Shown: one piece after another, positions 1-9,510 of the stretch
Layout of the letters: every line of letters starts with the position of its first letter
How positions within the stretch are numbered: position 1 is the first letter of the stretch
Source of the DNA: Iodobacter fluviatilis
GTDB lineage: Bacteria > Pseudomonadota > Gammaproteobacteria > Burkholderiales > Chitinibacteraceae
Direction of reading: 5' to 3'
Assembly (NCBI RefSeq): GCF_004194535.1
Contig: NZ_CP025781.1
Span: 4,154,001 to 4,218,000, forward strand
DNA: 64,000 bases
Translations under genes and position numbers: made by a program
Notes under the pieces: generated by a model
What the model was told of the DNA's origin: nothing
Seen by the model: the letters and a program-made list of their open reading frames with translations, nothing else
The model's database searches: none

Positions 1-2
1 CC

Positions 3-326
3 CTGATTGCCATTGGCTTCTTTATCTATGGCCCAGTCATGCTCATTGGCCTGCATGCTTTAGAGCTAGCCCCCAAAAAAGCAGCGGGAACAGCCGCTGG
101 ATTCACCGGTCTATTTGGCTACCTTGGCGGATCGGTAGCAGCCAGCGCAGTAGTTGGCTACACAGTGGATCATTTTGGTTGGGATGGCGGCTTTATGCTG
201 CTGATCGGCTCATGTGTCGCAGCCATGGTTTTACTGGCACTGACTATGTTGAACGACACACCCGCCAACAAAACCAAACGTGAAGAGAAAATGCTCAAAC
301 CAACATTGGCTAGCGCCAGCGCCTAA
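3..326 (+). CDS. glpT: glycerol-3-phosphate transporter, C-terminal part
   Basis: The reading frame is open from base 3, so the gene starts left of the window and only the last 107 codons are seen. The visible part carries the motif [18 protein letters not shown] followed by [12 protein letters not shown], which is close to the end of E. coli GlpT, the inner-membrane antiporter that takes up sn-glycerol-3-phosphate in exchange for phosphate (MFS, organophosphate:phosphate family). Two hydrophobic segments and a charged cytoplasmic tail are visible. A hairpin terminator lies 19 bases after the stop. The family call is firm; substrate rests on similarity only. Confidence 0.9.
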   Translation: MIAIGFFIYGPVMLIGLHALELAPKKAAGTAAGFTGLFGYLGGSVAASAVVGYTVDHFGWDGGFMLLIGSCVAAMVLLALTMLNDTPANKTKREEKMLKPTLASASA

Positions 327-344
327 CAAACTGTGAGGAAAACG

Positions 345-376
345 AATGCCGCACCCTATAAAGTGCGGCATTTTTT
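345..376 (+). terminator. intrinsic terminator of glpT
   Basis: A 10-bp perfect stem, AATGCCGCAC (345-354) with GTGCGGCATT (363-372), an 8-base loop and a run of six T at 371-376. It sits just after the glpT stop codon. Confidence 0.85.
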
Positions 377-558
377 ATGGGTACAATCCTTGGATGGCTC
401 TGACAGCAAGCAAGCATCCCACTCTTGGCGAGCGGAGCCGTATATTTTTTGCCTCCCTGCTGGCAACCAAACTGATGTAATCCATAACCTGAGAATGCGC
501 CTTAAGCGCTCGCCAAATAGACTTATGCACGCGAGTGCATCAGCCTACATTGAGCCCT

Positions 559-714
559 TTATTTATGCCAAGCAACTTGATAAGACTGAGCAGGATTAGT
601 AGAAGCCTGAGCGTCTCTCATGTTTTCTTCATGCGCATTAACAATGGCCATATAGATGGCAATGTGCACCAAAGCAACAATAAACAAAACAAGTAAATGT
701 GAAGTGAGCCGCAT
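559..714 (-). CDS. small membrane protein, 51 aa
   Basis: A 51-codon frame that starts MRLTSHLLVLFIVALVHIA and so has one strongly hydrophobic segment (about residues 5-25) and a polar tail. A GGAG ribosome-binding site lies 9 bases before the ATG, which is why this start is preferred to longer frames that read into the upstream spacer. It sits alone between glpT and hldD. I do not recognise a family. It could be a one-span small protein associated with an inner-membrane complex, but nothing shows that. The hydrophobic core and the good RBS are the only support. Confidence 0.45.
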   Translation of the reverse strand: MRLTSHLLVLFIVALVHIAIYMAIVNAHEENMRDAQASTNPAQSYQVAWHK

Positions 715-850
715 GATTTTTACTCCATTACACTGTGTTGACAATGGCAATGTAATAGGCAAAAGCAGGGTTGAGTAGGTGTAAGCGACAAAATGTAAAA
801 GCTGAGGAATCAAGCGCGAAAAACGCGACCCGAAGTGCTATATAGAAGGG

Positions 851-877
851 AAAAGCCGAGCAAATGGCCCGGCTTTT
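851..877 (-). terminator. probable terminator after hldD
   Basis: AAAAGCCG (851-858) pairs with CGGCTTTT (870-877) around a 11-base loop, 17 bases beyond the hldD stop on the minus strand. The U-tract is only four bases, so strength is uncertain. Confidence 0.6.
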
Positions 878-893
878 GAGTTTATTTGAGTTG

Positions 894-1889
894 CTACTTA
901 TGCAGTAAAACGCCCACATAACGGCCTACACCTTCTGCTACCGTTAAGAAATCTTCATCGTAGCCAGACTCCCTCAATAGCGTGGTGTCCGCCTCAGTAA
1001 AACTCTGGTACTTACCCTTTAAAGCATCAGGAAATTCGATATATTCCAGCACGCCCTGGGTCACCATTTCTTCTAAAGTTAAAGCTGCTTTACCTTCATG
1101 CACACGACAAGTATTCACCACCGCCAATGCCACATCATTAAATGGCTGGGATTTACCTGTACCTAGATTATAAATGCCGCATATTTCTGGGTTATCCATA
1201 AACCATAAATTGGCTTTCACCACGTCTTCAACCGAAATAAAATCACGGGTGTGTCCACCATTGGCATAACCAGCGTATTCGCCAAATAATTTAACCTTAC
1301 CGCTCTCTTTATATTGATTAAAGTGATGAAACGCCACCGAAGCCATACGGCCTTTATGCTGTTCACGCGGACCGTAAACATTGAAGTATCTAAAACCAAC
1401 AGCCTGCGCAGTTAACTCATTCATCCGCTGGCGTAATACTTGATCGAATAGCAATTTAGAATAACCATATACATTCAATGGCGCTTCGCAATCAGGCGTT
1501 TCAATAAAGCCATGATCGCCATTACCATAAGTTGCTGCGCTAGAAGCGTATAAAAACTGTACTTCCTCAATCTGACACCAATCGAACAAGGCTAGCGTAT
1601 ATTGATAGTTATTATCCATCATATACTTGCCATTATGCTCCATTGTGTCCGAGCACGCCCCTTGGTGGAAAATAGCGGTGATTTCGTCGTCATAATGGCC
1701 ATCGCTTAAATCCGCAATAAAATCTTCTTTATCGGCATAGTGGCTAATTTGGCAATCCACTAAATTTTTAAATTGATCGGGCAGGCTTAAATCATCCACC
1801 GCAATAATATCGGTTTCACCACGAGCATTCAGACCCTTAATAATATTTGAGCCAATAAATCCTGCGGCTCCGGTGACTACAATCGCCAT
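894..1889 (-). CDS. hldD: ADP-L-glycero-D-manno-heptose 6-epimerase
   Basis: Converts ADP-D-glycero-D-manno-heptose to the L,D form used for the inner core of lipopolysaccharide. The 331-residue product begins [15 protein letters not shown], a Rossmann NAD(P)-binding loop (G7-x-x-G10-x-x-G13), and has the short-chain dehydrogenase pair Y141-x3-K145 in NVYGYSK. A frame extending a further 45 codons upstream exists, but the AAGGAAT ribosome-binding site directly before this ATG and the family length fix the start here. It follows the GH9 gene on the same strand after about 75 bases. Cytoplasmic. Identification is strong. Confidence 0.95.
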   Translation of the reverse strand: MAIVVTGAAGFIGSNIIKGLNARGETDIIAVDDLSLPDQFKNLVDCQISHYADKEDFIADLSDGHYDDEITAIFHQGACSDTMEHNGKYMMDNNYQYTLALFDWCQIEEVQFLYASSAATYGNGDHGFIETPDCEAPLNVYGYSKLLFDQVLRQRMNELTAQAVGFRYFNVYGPREQHKGRMASVAFHHFNQYKESGKVKLFGEYAGYANGGHTRDFISVEDVVKANLWFMDNPEICGIYNLGTGKSQPFNDVALAVVNTCRVHEGKAALTLEEMVTQGVLEYIEFPDALKGKYQSFTEADTTLLRESGYDEDFLTVAEGVGRYVGVLLHK

Positions 1890-1963
1890 TTCATATTCCT
1901 TTTTAAATATAATGTGTCGTATATATATTGGTGCGTGGGCATAAAAGCGTACCCACCCTACAT

Positions 1964-3654
1964 TTAATCTTTGCCAATTCGTGTACTCAACGCCAAGAAT
2001 AGCCATGCCCCATGCGGCATCCATTGTTCTGTCCAGCGCCAGCTATTTGCCATGGTGGCAAGCTCTGATGTTTTAAAATCAATGTCGCTTTGATCATCTA
2101 ATCCACTGGTAATGCCATTACATACGCCGCCTGGCGCATTATAAAAGCCCACTTCGTAACGTGGATTATTACGCCCCCAGCCCTGCAGCATGCAGGCATC
2201 AAAGGGGTTTGCTCCTAAGATCCAATCCAAACAAGCTTGCTCGTATTGCGCCAATTGTGTGACTAGGGGCAATTCTGTAAAAAATACACGCTGCGCCCTT
2301 GCTGCCGCAGCAGCAATCGAGCCTAAACGGGCATTCTCACCTTGCCACCAATAACCTGTACCATTATCGTGTGGAATAAAAAACTGCGCTTGTCCAATAT
2401 TCCCTTGTTTTACAAATTGCCGTGGATAGCCAAAAGGGTTATTCACGCTGTTAAAGGTAATAGCGAACTCAAACTGGTAAGCCAACCGTAGTGCTTCTCT
2501 AATGCGCCCAACTAAGGGCGAAGATGGAACGACTTCGATAAAACGCATCAAGGCAATATAAGGCAGCCCCGCTTCGGCGGCATGAAAGTAGCTACGCTCG
2601 CCAATTGCATCGGCTTTAAACCATCCTTCTACCGTTTGTCGTTCCAACAGATTTAAAACCCGCCGTGCAGCGGCGTCTGCGTAGCTAGCGCTGCCGCTTT
2701 CAGACAGTAACTCGCAAGCAGCAAGCAAGGCGCAGTAATCGTCAATTATATTTTCTGTGCCATCACTTAAGTACTCGATATTGTGCTGCTCAAGATGGTA
2801 AAAGCCCAACTCGGCGGCTTGCAGATATTGCTCACGGGTAAATTCACCGTCGCGGTGCAGCGCAGAAGCCCGCGCTAGCGCCGCAATCGCCATGCCACCA
2901 CCTTGGCGAAATGCAGCTTGGTAACTATCAAACTTCTCGCCTGTTTGCGTTTTATACTCGCAAATATCACGGCGATTTTCGTCTTTAGACCACTGATCAA
3001 ACACCGTCATATAGAAATAGCCTAAGGGGTCTTGCATACGCAGCAGGTAATCTGCGCCGTGCAGCGCCTCATCGACGATTCTTTCGTTAAACCATTTGGA
3101 TTGCTGCGGTAATTGTGCGTGACCATCAATCAAATTCCACACCACCTGCGGCGTTTGCTGTGGATTCATAAAGTTAGCGTAAGACAAATGGCTTAAATAT
3201 TTAGAGCAGTCGCCCGAAGCGTCGTACCAGCCTCCATGCACATCACGGCGCTCTTCCCCCCCCACTTTGGGCGGTTTTTATCGGCCTGATCATACAGGCC
3301 CGTGCAGCGCTGGCCTTTGATGTAATGCACAAGATCAGACAGAATCTGCTCAGAAAATAGGCGCTTTGCTATGGCAAACATGGCGGACACGAATGGCGGG
3401 CTGATCTCATCAATAAGTAGAAAGTACTCACCTTCAACGGCTAATTCAGAAAAATCGGCAATCCAATAGTGCCAAGTTCCTGCTCCCCAATTATCCACCC
3501 CACCGCTTTTTTGTAATTCCCCAGCAAACGCCAGCTCGCGCGATCCAGCAAGGTAGATACTGAAACGGCGAGCTATTAAATCAGCAGGCGCATCAATAAT
3601 GGCTTTTTTTTGCCCTACCAATTCAAAACCAAGATGGTTTAAAAGTATTTTCAT
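1964..3654 (-). pseudogene. GH9 glycosidase (chitobiase/exo-glucosaminidase type), frameshifted
   Basis: Two adjacent frames together make one glycoside hydrolase family 9 protein of about 563 residues. The 5' frame (3654 to about 3256) encodes the N-terminal Ig-like CelD_N domain; the 3' frame (about 3265 to 1964) encodes the (alpha/alpha)6 catalytic domain with GGWYDASGD, SYANFMNPQQTP and WRWTEQW. They join in a run of eight G (coding strand; C at 3256-3263): nine would restore the phrase ...RPKWGGEERRDVHGG. Similar Vibrio enzymes act on chitobiose or glucosamine oligomers after chitin uptake; no signal peptide is visible here, suggesting a cytoplasmic enzyme. Whether the gene is really broken, phase-variable, or a sequence error cannot be told from the DNA alone. 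Confidence 0.8.
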
Positions 3655-3718
3655 TTTTTTATCGACTCTCTTTTTTGACGCTTAAATAGAATTAGAATTC
3701 AGCCAGTTTCGTGCTGCT

Positions 3719-4018
3719 CCTAGCAACCTGTCGGACTTAAGACTGATCTACTACGGAAAAGCCGGATTTGGCCACGGCAGCTAATCCTATTTGCGTCATA
3801 GATTGAAAGTCTGGCCATAGCTGCTGGCCACCAATGCCCGCACCAATAGCCAAAGCTAAAAATTTTACACACCCTGTGCCACTCCCGCCCAGTCTTCGGC
3901 CAAGACCACACAATTGACATTATCCTCCGCCGTAACGGGCACAGCACCGGCTCATTTCACGCATTTTCTCGTTGAATAGCTAGCTATTCGCCTCAAAAAC
4001 CCACGAAATCTGTCTCAA
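3719..4018. repeat. inverted-repeat element family 1, copy A, interrupted
   Basis: Bases 3719-3776 match one arm and 3954-4018 the inner part of the intact element at 35018-35185 (reverse orientation), starting CCTAGCAACCTGTCGGACTT and including the small hairpin GAATAGCTAGCTATTC. About 177 bases of unrelated sequence (3777-3953) split the copy, and the far terminal repeat is missing. The inserted part contains a minus-strand frame ending ...VVLAEDWAGVAQGV and stop, which looks like the tail of a lost gene. The whole 3655-4119 interval has no intact gene. Confidence 0.7.
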
Positions 4019-4119
4019 TCAGCCCAAAGCTGCTGATGGCAAGGGCATAACATTGATCCATCAATGAGACATTTTTGTTAAAAATAAAGAGGAAGCGTAG
4101 CTTGGAGCCAAGTAATGGC

Positions 4120-4794
4120 TTAATTTTTTATTTCCCAATCAATCGCACTTTTACCCTGCGCGATTAAATACTGATTAGCCGCAGAGAAATGCCCATTACC
4201 AATAAACCCTCGATATACCGATAGTGGCGATGGGTGGGCGGAGCATAAGATGCAATGCTGGCTACTATCGATGAGCGCTTGTTTTTTTTGTGCGTAAGCA
4301 CCCCATAGCATAAACACCAAATGCGGGTAGCGTTTGGCCAGCGATTTGATCAATGCATCGCTTAAACTTTCCCAGCCCTGCTTCGCATGCGATGCGGCTT
4401 GATCCGCCTCCACCGTTAATACACAGTTCAAGAGCAAAACACCCTGCTGCGCCCAGCTTTCTAGGTTGCCATGCTGTGGTGGGCTGTGCCCCAAATCTCG
4501 CGCAATTTCTTTAAAAATATTGACTAAAGATGGTGGCGTTTTTACACCAATAGGCACCGAAAAACTCAAACCATGCGCCTCCCCAGCGCCGTGATAAGGA
4601 TCTTGCCCCAAGATCACTACTTTAACGTCCTCAGGCGCGACGCTATTGAGCGCCGCAAACCAAAGAGGCCGCGGTGGATAGACGGTTTTTTCGGCAGCAA
4701 GCTCTGCCGCTAAAAACGCATTCAGCTGCTGCCATTTAGCACTGACCAACACCTCACCCGCCAAATCCTGCCATTTATCCGGCAAACGCATCAT
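4120..4794 (-). CDS. ung: uracil-DNA glycosylase
   Basis: Removes uracil from DNA as the first step of base-excision repair. The 224-residue sequence has the family-1 catalytic water-activating motif GQDPYH (Asp65), the uracil-binding [10 protein letters not shown] and the C-terminal HPSPLS loop with His187. Length matches the family. Its ATG overlaps the stop of the upstream PilZ-like gene by four bases, so the two are translationally coupled. No frame damage seen. Confidence 0.96.
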   Translation of the reverse strand: MMRLPDKWQDLAGEVLVSAKWQQLNAFLAAELAAEKTVYPPRPLWFAALNSVAPEDVKVVILGQDPYHGAGEAHGLSFSVPIGVKTPPSLVNIFKEIARDLGHSPPQHGNLESWAQQGVLLLNCVLTVEADQAASHAKQGWESLSDALIKSLAKRYPHLVFMLWGAYAQKKQALIDSSQHCILCSAHPSPLSVYRGFIGNGHFSAANQYLIAQGKSAIDWEIKN

Positions 4795-5297
4795 GCGGCG
4801 GCTCCGCGTTCCGAATGCACGATGCGACGGTGATTTCTAAAGACGGTGCGCTCAAACCAATCGCGCAAGGCTTCTTCTTTTAACTGCAAGCGAGCAGTGA
4901 TGGCATAGCCTTGCCCACTCACTGCACATGAAATAATTTCAGCAGGTAATTGCAGGGAAAAAGGAAAGATACGCGAAAGGCTTAGCGTCAGCGCGCCATG
5001 AGCGCCCATCGGCAAAGCCGTTGCATCCAGCCAAGAAATCGTTTCCAAAGCAATAACAGCGTCTTTAGCCGGAGGCAAATCTTGGCTTAGGTGCTTGGCA
5101 GTCCAAAGCAACATCAAATCCAGCTTGGCATGTAACGCCTCTTGAGCATGATTACGCTCGTCGCTGCTGGCTTCAAACTCAGCCAGCACGGCCAGATAGC
5201 GAGTGGCCTCAAATGTGCTTTGCTGCAAAGTGGCATGCCAAGCTAGCGGCAAGTGAGCAAAAAAATGTACGCCATCAGGAATAGGAAGCTGACTCAT
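4791..5297 (-). CDS. PilZ-like (possible c-di-GMP effector) protein
   Basis: A 168-residue soluble protein with an N-terminal alpha-helical half (about 20-90) and a beta-rich half. The stretch [20 protein letters not shown] followed by [11 protein letters not shown] resembles the core strands of PilZ domains in neisserial proteins, but the canonical RxxxR and D/NxSxxG signature cannot be read clearly, so nucleotide binding is uncertain. It is the first gene of a two-gene unit with ung. If PilZ-like, it would act as a cytoplasmic adaptor; the call rests on pattern resemblance only. Confidence 0.45.
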   Translation of the reverse strand: MSQLPIPDGVHFFAHLPLAWHATLQQSTFEATRYLAVLAEFEASSDERNHAQEALHAKLDLMLLWTAKHLSQDLPPAKDAVIALETISWLDATALPMGAHGALTLSLSRIFPFSLQLPAEIISCAVSGQGYAITARLQLKEEALRDWFERTVFRNHRRIVHSERGAAA

Positions 5298-5437
5298 AAA
5301 ATTTCAACCCAAATGTTGTTTTACAAATTATAACGCGGCAATCTTGCCATTTTGTTAGCTTATTTGCATCAAACGTTAACAGTTCCTTGCAAAAGAGCCT
5401 ATAAAAACATGAGCAATATTGACTTGGAACTGATGTT

Positions 5438-6436
5438 ATGCGCCACTTCGCACTGTTTTTGTGTTTGATCTTTTCTTCCGCTCAGGGCAATGAGCCTAGC
5501 CACGCCGCGCCAAGCAAAGCAGAGAGTAAGCCTAGTCATGAGCCCCCCAAAACCAGCCATGAAGCAGTGGCTAAAGAAGCACCAAAGGCCAGCGCTGCAG
5601 AGCCGCCAGCCCGCGAAATACTTACCCCCCCCGTTCACGCAGCTCCCCCACTAGGTAGGCATGGTATCCCCAATCCAAGCGTTAGCCATGCCCCAAAAAA
5701 ACGATCAAGCCATGCCCCCGCTCATGGTACGGCCCATGCATCATCGCGGCATGCAGGCGGGCACTGGGCCTATGAAGGAAGTACAGGACCAGAAAACTGG
5801 GGAGGGATGAGCCCCTCTTTTTCCCTATGTAAAGAAGGTCGTGAGCAATCCCCTATTAATATTACGACCAGCTATGCGCAAGAAATGGAGAAGATAAAAT
5901 TCAACTATGGCATGACTAAGATTACGGTGGTTAACAACGGCCACACCATCCAGCTAAACATTGATCCAGGTAGTTTTATTGAAGCCCTAGGGACTAAATA
6001 TCAACTCTTACAGTTCCACTTTCATACCCCTAGTGAAGAAGCAATCGGTGGGATTCGCTACCCGATGGTCGCCCACTTGGTACACAAAAGTGAAGACGGC
6101 AAGCTTGCCGTAGTCGCTGCGCTGATTCAGCAAGGCGGGCAAGACAATCCTTTAGTCGAAGCGCTGTGGGACAAAATGCCAAGCGAGCATAATGAGACCC
6201 GCACATTTGATAAGCTTACTTATAGCCCCGCTGCATTGCTGCCCCTCGATCAATCTTTTTATACTTTTATGGGTTCACTCACCACCCCGCCTTGCTCTGA
6301 AGGTGTACGCTGGCTAGTGATGAAAAACCCTTTGAGTATTTCAGCCCGTCAAATTGCCCGATTTAGAAAAGAATTCCCAATGAACGCCCGCCCAATTCAA
6401 TCGATTAATGCTCGAAATGTGATGGAAGGAATGTAG
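5438..6436 (+). CDS. alpha-type carbonic anhydrase, exported
   Basis: Hydrates CO2 to bicarbonate, probably in the periplasm. Residues 1-17 form a signal peptide (cut near SAQG). Residues about 18-109 are a low-complexity Ala/Pro/His/Lys linker with eleven histidines. The catalytic domain starts at HWAYEGSTGPENWGG; zinc ligands are His194, His196 (QFHFHTPSEE) and His213 (HLVH), and the Cys131/TPPCSEG pair probably forms the family disulfide. At 332 residues it is longer than the usual ~250, entirely because of the linker. It stands alone, divergent from the PilZ-like/ung pair. Activity is well supported; the role of the His-rich linker is unknown. Confidence 0.93.
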   Translation: MRHFALFLCLIFSSAQGNEPSHAAPSKAESKPSHEPPKTSHEAVAKEAPKASAAEPPAREILTPPVHAAPPLGRHGIPNPSVSHAPKKRSSHAPAHGTAHASSRHAGGHWAYEGSTGPENWGGMSPSFSLCKEGREQSPINITTSYAQEMEKIKFNYGMTKITVVNNGHTIQLNIDPGSFIEALGTKYQLLQFHFHTPSEEAIGGIRYPMVAHLVHKSEDGKLAVVAALIQQGGQDNPLVEALWDKMPSEHNETRTFDKLTYSPAALLPLDQSFYTFMGSLTTPPCSEGVRWLVMKNPLSISARQIARFRKEFPMNARPIQSINARNVMEGM

Positions 6437-6513
6437 TTACTCTGCAGGCTTGAGAAATACGTTGCCAAAGAAACGCACACAAGTCACGAGCAAATGTGGC
6501 ACTACGACCTCAT

Positions 6514-6562
6514 AAAAAAACCTAAGCATTACATTAGGTGTTTTATATGCTTAGGGCTTTTT
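6514..6562. terminator. bidirectional terminator
   Basis: CCTAAGCAT (6521-6529) pairs with ATGCTTAGG (6547-6555). T-rich tracts follow on both strands: GCTTTTT on the plus strand and seven T on the minus strand (A at 6514-6520). It separates the carbonic anhydrase gene from the convergent TrmH-family gene. Confidence 0.8.
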
Positions 6563-6595
6563 GTGGGTTAACAATACAGTTTAATATAACACCCC

Positions 6596-7372
6596 TTAAG
6601 CTAGGCTTACCTGCCTTTGCCGCTCGTAGCAAAGGATCGCAGCAGCAGCAGCCACATTAAGCGACTCAATTTGCCCCTCCATTGGGATGGTTAGGCGTAA
6701 GTTGGCGACCTCCTGCATGGCAGCTGAAACCCCAGCCCCTTCTGAACCAAGCACCAAGGCTAAATTTTGTGCAAGATGAACAGTGTAAGGCGGCACAGCC
6801 TGCTCGAGCACCGTTACCGCGACCGCGCCGTTAAAATCAGCGGCAAAGGCAGGCAAGGCAATGTGCTCAAGCATATCCAAAACAAAATGCGCCCCCATGC
6901 CTGCACGCAATACTTTGGGCGACCAAATATCCGCACATTCATCCGCAAGCAGCACTTGATCTACGCCAAAGGCGGCCGCGGTACGCAAGATGGTGCCCAC
7001 ATTACCTGGATCTTGCACGCCATCTAGCAACAGGCAAAAGCCCTCTTTCCTTGCGGCCATTGCTACAGGAATGGCATATAGCCCCATAATACCTGTGGTG
7101 CTGGGTAAATCACTTAATTCGGCAAACAAGGCTTCATCTAACACGATTTGCGCCACAGCAAACCGTTGCAATAAGGATTGCACTTCAGGGCTTTCTAAGG
7201 CAGCGGGGGTTACAATAATTTTTTCAAGCTGACCTCCCACATCAGCCAATGCCAACAATAAATGAGTGCCATCCAACAGGGTTTGTCGGGTTTTACGCCG
7301 CTCTTTGCGGCTTGTAGCCAGTTTTAAAAGCGTTTTAAAAAAGGAATTTTGACGTGAAGAAATAAGAAGCAT
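6596..7372 (-). CDS. TrmH/SpoU-family RNA 2'-O-methyltransferase
   Basis: A 258-residue SPOUT methylase. The N-terminal substrate-binding domain (about 1-100) is followed by the trefoil-knot catalytic domain with motif 1 DPGNVGTILRTAAAFG, motif 2 LALVLGSEGAGVS and motif 3 IPMEGQIESLNVAAAAA. These use S-adenosylmethionine to methylate ribose 2'-OH in rRNA or tRNA. The exact target (rRNA as in RlmB-like or tRNA) cannot be set from sequence. It follows the HDOD gene by 18 bases and probably shares its transcript. Confidence 0.88.
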   Translation of the reverse strand: MLLISSRQNSFFKTLLKLATSRKERRKTRQTLLDGTHLLLALADVGGQLEKIIVTPAALESPEVQSLLQRFAVAQIVLDEALFAELSDLPSTTGIMGLYAIPVAMAARKEGFCLLLDGVQDPGNVGTILRTAAAFGVDQVLLADECADIWSPKVLRAGMGAHFVLDMLEHIALPAFAADFNGAVAVTVLEQAVPPYTVHLAQNLALVLGSEGAGVSAAMQEVANLRLTIPMEGQIESLNVAAAAAILCYERQRQVSLA

Positions 7373-7390
7373 AGATAACCTAAGACAAAA

Positions 7391-8803
7391 TCATCGTGAC
7401 TGTGCAGGATGATGAGATAAAGCACGGCTAGTAAGCAAGCCAATTTGTTTAAAGTGCTGATAGTGGGTTTCAGCGATGCTATCGCCACCCTGCCGATCGG
7501 CATAGATAATCCCTACCGCCTTGTCCCCAACAAAAATAGACATGGCGCAAAAATCATTATTACCAACCTGTTCACGAAAACCAACGGGCAGCATCGGCGC
7601 TAGCGTTGCGGCATTGCCAAGGTTAAACCAAATGCTTTGTTGTTTAAGCATAAGCCGCGTCAACAAATGCGGCTCATCCAACTTGATATGCAGCTGGCGA
7701 GCTGGGTCTGTCGCATCGATACCATGGGCAAAACGCGCTTTAATCGCGTTTTCGCCCGCCACAAGGAGTGCAAATAAAATCCGCCGCATGCCCAGCCCTT
7801 CAGCAAGCGCACGCACCGCTAAAGTCATAATTTGATTAGCCGGTGCACCTTGAGCGCCAGCCAAATGCAAGGCTTGCATTCGTTCCGCAAGAATATCTTT
7901 TTCAACTTTTATCTCAGCAACGACGGGAGTTGCCACCGCAGGTGTAGCTGCAACAGGTAGAGGCCACTCACCTGGTAACATCGGCAACCAACGTGCAGCA
8001 GGCCAACCTTGTTTTTGTGGCTCATTACGTGCGTAAACCAGCATCAAGCGATTAGTACGCTGCCAAACGTCATCCACACTGGTATTTAACACATCCGCCA
8101 TCTGCTGCAATAAGCCCCTCGCCTCTGCTTGCCACCAGCCTCGATCAAGCAAGCTAGCCACGCGCAAAGTAGCATGCTGTAACACCTGCCGCGGCAAGGC
8201 GTCCGCTGATGGCTCTGCTAGCAAAAGACTTAAGGTTGGGGGTAATGACCACGCCGCGAACAATGCAGAGGCGTGATCTCGTCCAGGTGGGGCAGCTGCA
8301 TCTGTATCATGCGCAATTAGCTCTAGCATCTCAGGGATGCGGCTGAGCAAGGCAGAGATAAAAATTTCATCCAAATGCGCGTCATAGCGCTCACCACCAA
8401 ACTCACGCGCCATTTTAGCCATAAAGCGACTGTCGCCAATCAGCTTATGAATTCGGGCGATGCTGCGCGGATGGGCTTGTAATATATCCTCTAAAATAGG
8501 CATTTTCATAAAATGCTCTATAAATGGCGCAACACCCATCAGCATCGCAATGCCATTGATAGTGGTGATATCCGCAGACAAGCTATTTTTTTGCCGCAGA
8601 TTAATATAGCGCAACGCTTGCGCAGTCAGCAAAGGATCCTTTAAAACAATATCCGCCAAATCTGAAGGATGGAGCCGATCTGCACGACGCAAAGCCACCT
8701 GCAATTGCTCTTTGCTAGATTGCAAAATAGGCAAGCCACGACGCGCCCAATAGGCAAGCCATGCAACATTACTTTTTGCAGTAGTTTGAGCTAGATTTTC
8801 CAT
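7391..8803 (-). CDS. HDOD-domain protein with C-terminal GAF-like domain
   Basis: A 470-residue signalling protein. Residues about 25-220 resemble the HDOD fold (PILQSSKEQLQ..., LTAQALRYIN, LSRIPEMLELIAHD), a relative of HD phosphohydrolases that lacks obvious catalytic HD pairs. Residues about 320-465 look like a GAF sensor (FCAMSIFVGDKAVGIIYADR). Such proteins regulate motility, surface attachment or second-messenger signalling in Proteobacteria. Its start overlaps the end of the methyltransferase gene by 13 bases, and the stator genes lie just upstream, hinting at a motility link. Function is inferred from domains only. Confidence 0.75.
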   Translation of the reverse strand: MENLAQTTAKSNVAWLAYWARRGLPILQSSKEQLQVALRRADRLHPSDLADIVLKDPLLTAQALRYINLRQKNSLSADITTINGIAMLMGVAPFIEHFMKMPILEDILQAHPRSIARIHKLIGDSRFMAKMAREFGGERYDAHLDEIFISALLSRIPEMLELIAHDTDAAAPPGRDHASALFAAWSLPPTLSLLLAEPSADALPRQVLQHATLRVASLLDRGWWQAEARGLLQQMADVLNTSVDDVWQRTNRLMLVYARNEPQKQGWPAARWLPMLPGEWPLPVAATPAVATPVVAEIKVEKDILAERMQALHLAGAQGAPANQIMTLAVRALAEGLGMRRILFALLVAGENAIKARFAHGIDATDPARQLHIKLDEPHLLTRLMLKQQSIWFNLGNAATLAPMLPVGFREQVGNNDFCAMSIFVGDKAVGIIYADRQGGDSIAETHYQHFKQIGLLTSRALSHHPAQSR

Positions 8804-9510
8804 ACTAAAAGTCGGCTGCCTTTCCAGTCTCCAATATTACAGACGCGCTGTGGAGGCACATTGGGAATATCAAAGCTATTGCTAATTAATAGGCTGCCAG
8901 GACGCATTTCTTTTTGCGCTTTTTCCCATAACAAACCCATTGGCTCAGGGGATAAATAAGCATAAACCACATCGTATTCTGCTAAATCGGCAGCAAAAGC
9001 ATCACCATGTTGCCAGCCAGCTGCGCTATTGGCTAAACGAATTCTACCCAGCAACCAAGGCAGCCAAGCAAACTCAATCCCATCGGCTTGCACATCGGGC
9101 CTATAGCGCATAAACCAAGCTAATACCGTGCCCGTACCCGCGCCAATATCCAGTAAGCGTGCACCTTGTGGCACTTGCTCGGCCAGCTGTTCTAAGGCTT
9201 GGCTATTACTCAAATATAACGGCACACGGTTGCGTAATACGCCACCAAAAACCATCCAACACAATAGAAATGCTGCCAAATACCAGCGGGGGTCAATTGA
9301 AAAACTAATCGCCAGCAAGATAAACAAGGGAAATGCCGTGTGAATTAGACACCACCATTTTCTATCATGCCAACGCATTGCCGCAAAAGTAGAAAAAGCC
9401 CCCGCAATAAGTGCCCAATATAAGGCGGGCAACCGCAAAAAAAATACGCATACTGAAGCACCTAATATTGCACCTAATTGAATCAGTGCAAAACGAGCGG
9501 CCTGCGTCAT
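8791..9510 (-). CDS. membrane-anchored SAM-dependent methyltransferase
   Basis: A 239-residue protein. The first ~95 residues contain three to four hydrophobic segments (ALIQLGAILGASVCVFFL, then FPLFILLAISF, YLAAFLLCWMVFGGVL). The rest is a class I methyltransferase with motif I LLDIGAGTGTVLAWF and acidic residue in DGIEFAW, then a motif-IV-like DVVYAYLSPEPMG. The substrate is unknown. It overlaps motB by four bases upstream and the HDOD gene by 13 bases downstream, so it is in the motAB transcript. Similar methyltransferases are common hypothetical genes in this order. Confidence 0.72.
   Translation of the reverse strand: MTQAARFALIQLGAILGASVCVFFLRLPALYWALIAGAFSTFAAMRWHDRKWWCLIHTAFPLFILLAISFSIDPRWYLAAFLLCWMVFGGVLRNRVPLYLSNSQALEQLAEQVPQGARLLDIGAGTGTVLAWFMRYRPDVQADGIEFAWLPWLLGRIRLANSAAGWQHGDAFAADLAEYDVVYAYLSPEPMGLLWEKAQKEMRPGSLLISNSFDIPNVPPQRVCNIGDWKGSRLLVWKI

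Noticed and set aside
333-599. 88-codon plus-strand frame after glpT
   Set aside because: It spans the glpT terminator, has no RBS, and has composition of non-coding sequence.
3720-3947. 75-codon minus-strand frame
   Set aside because: It reads through the inverted-repeat copy A and its insertion; no family features.
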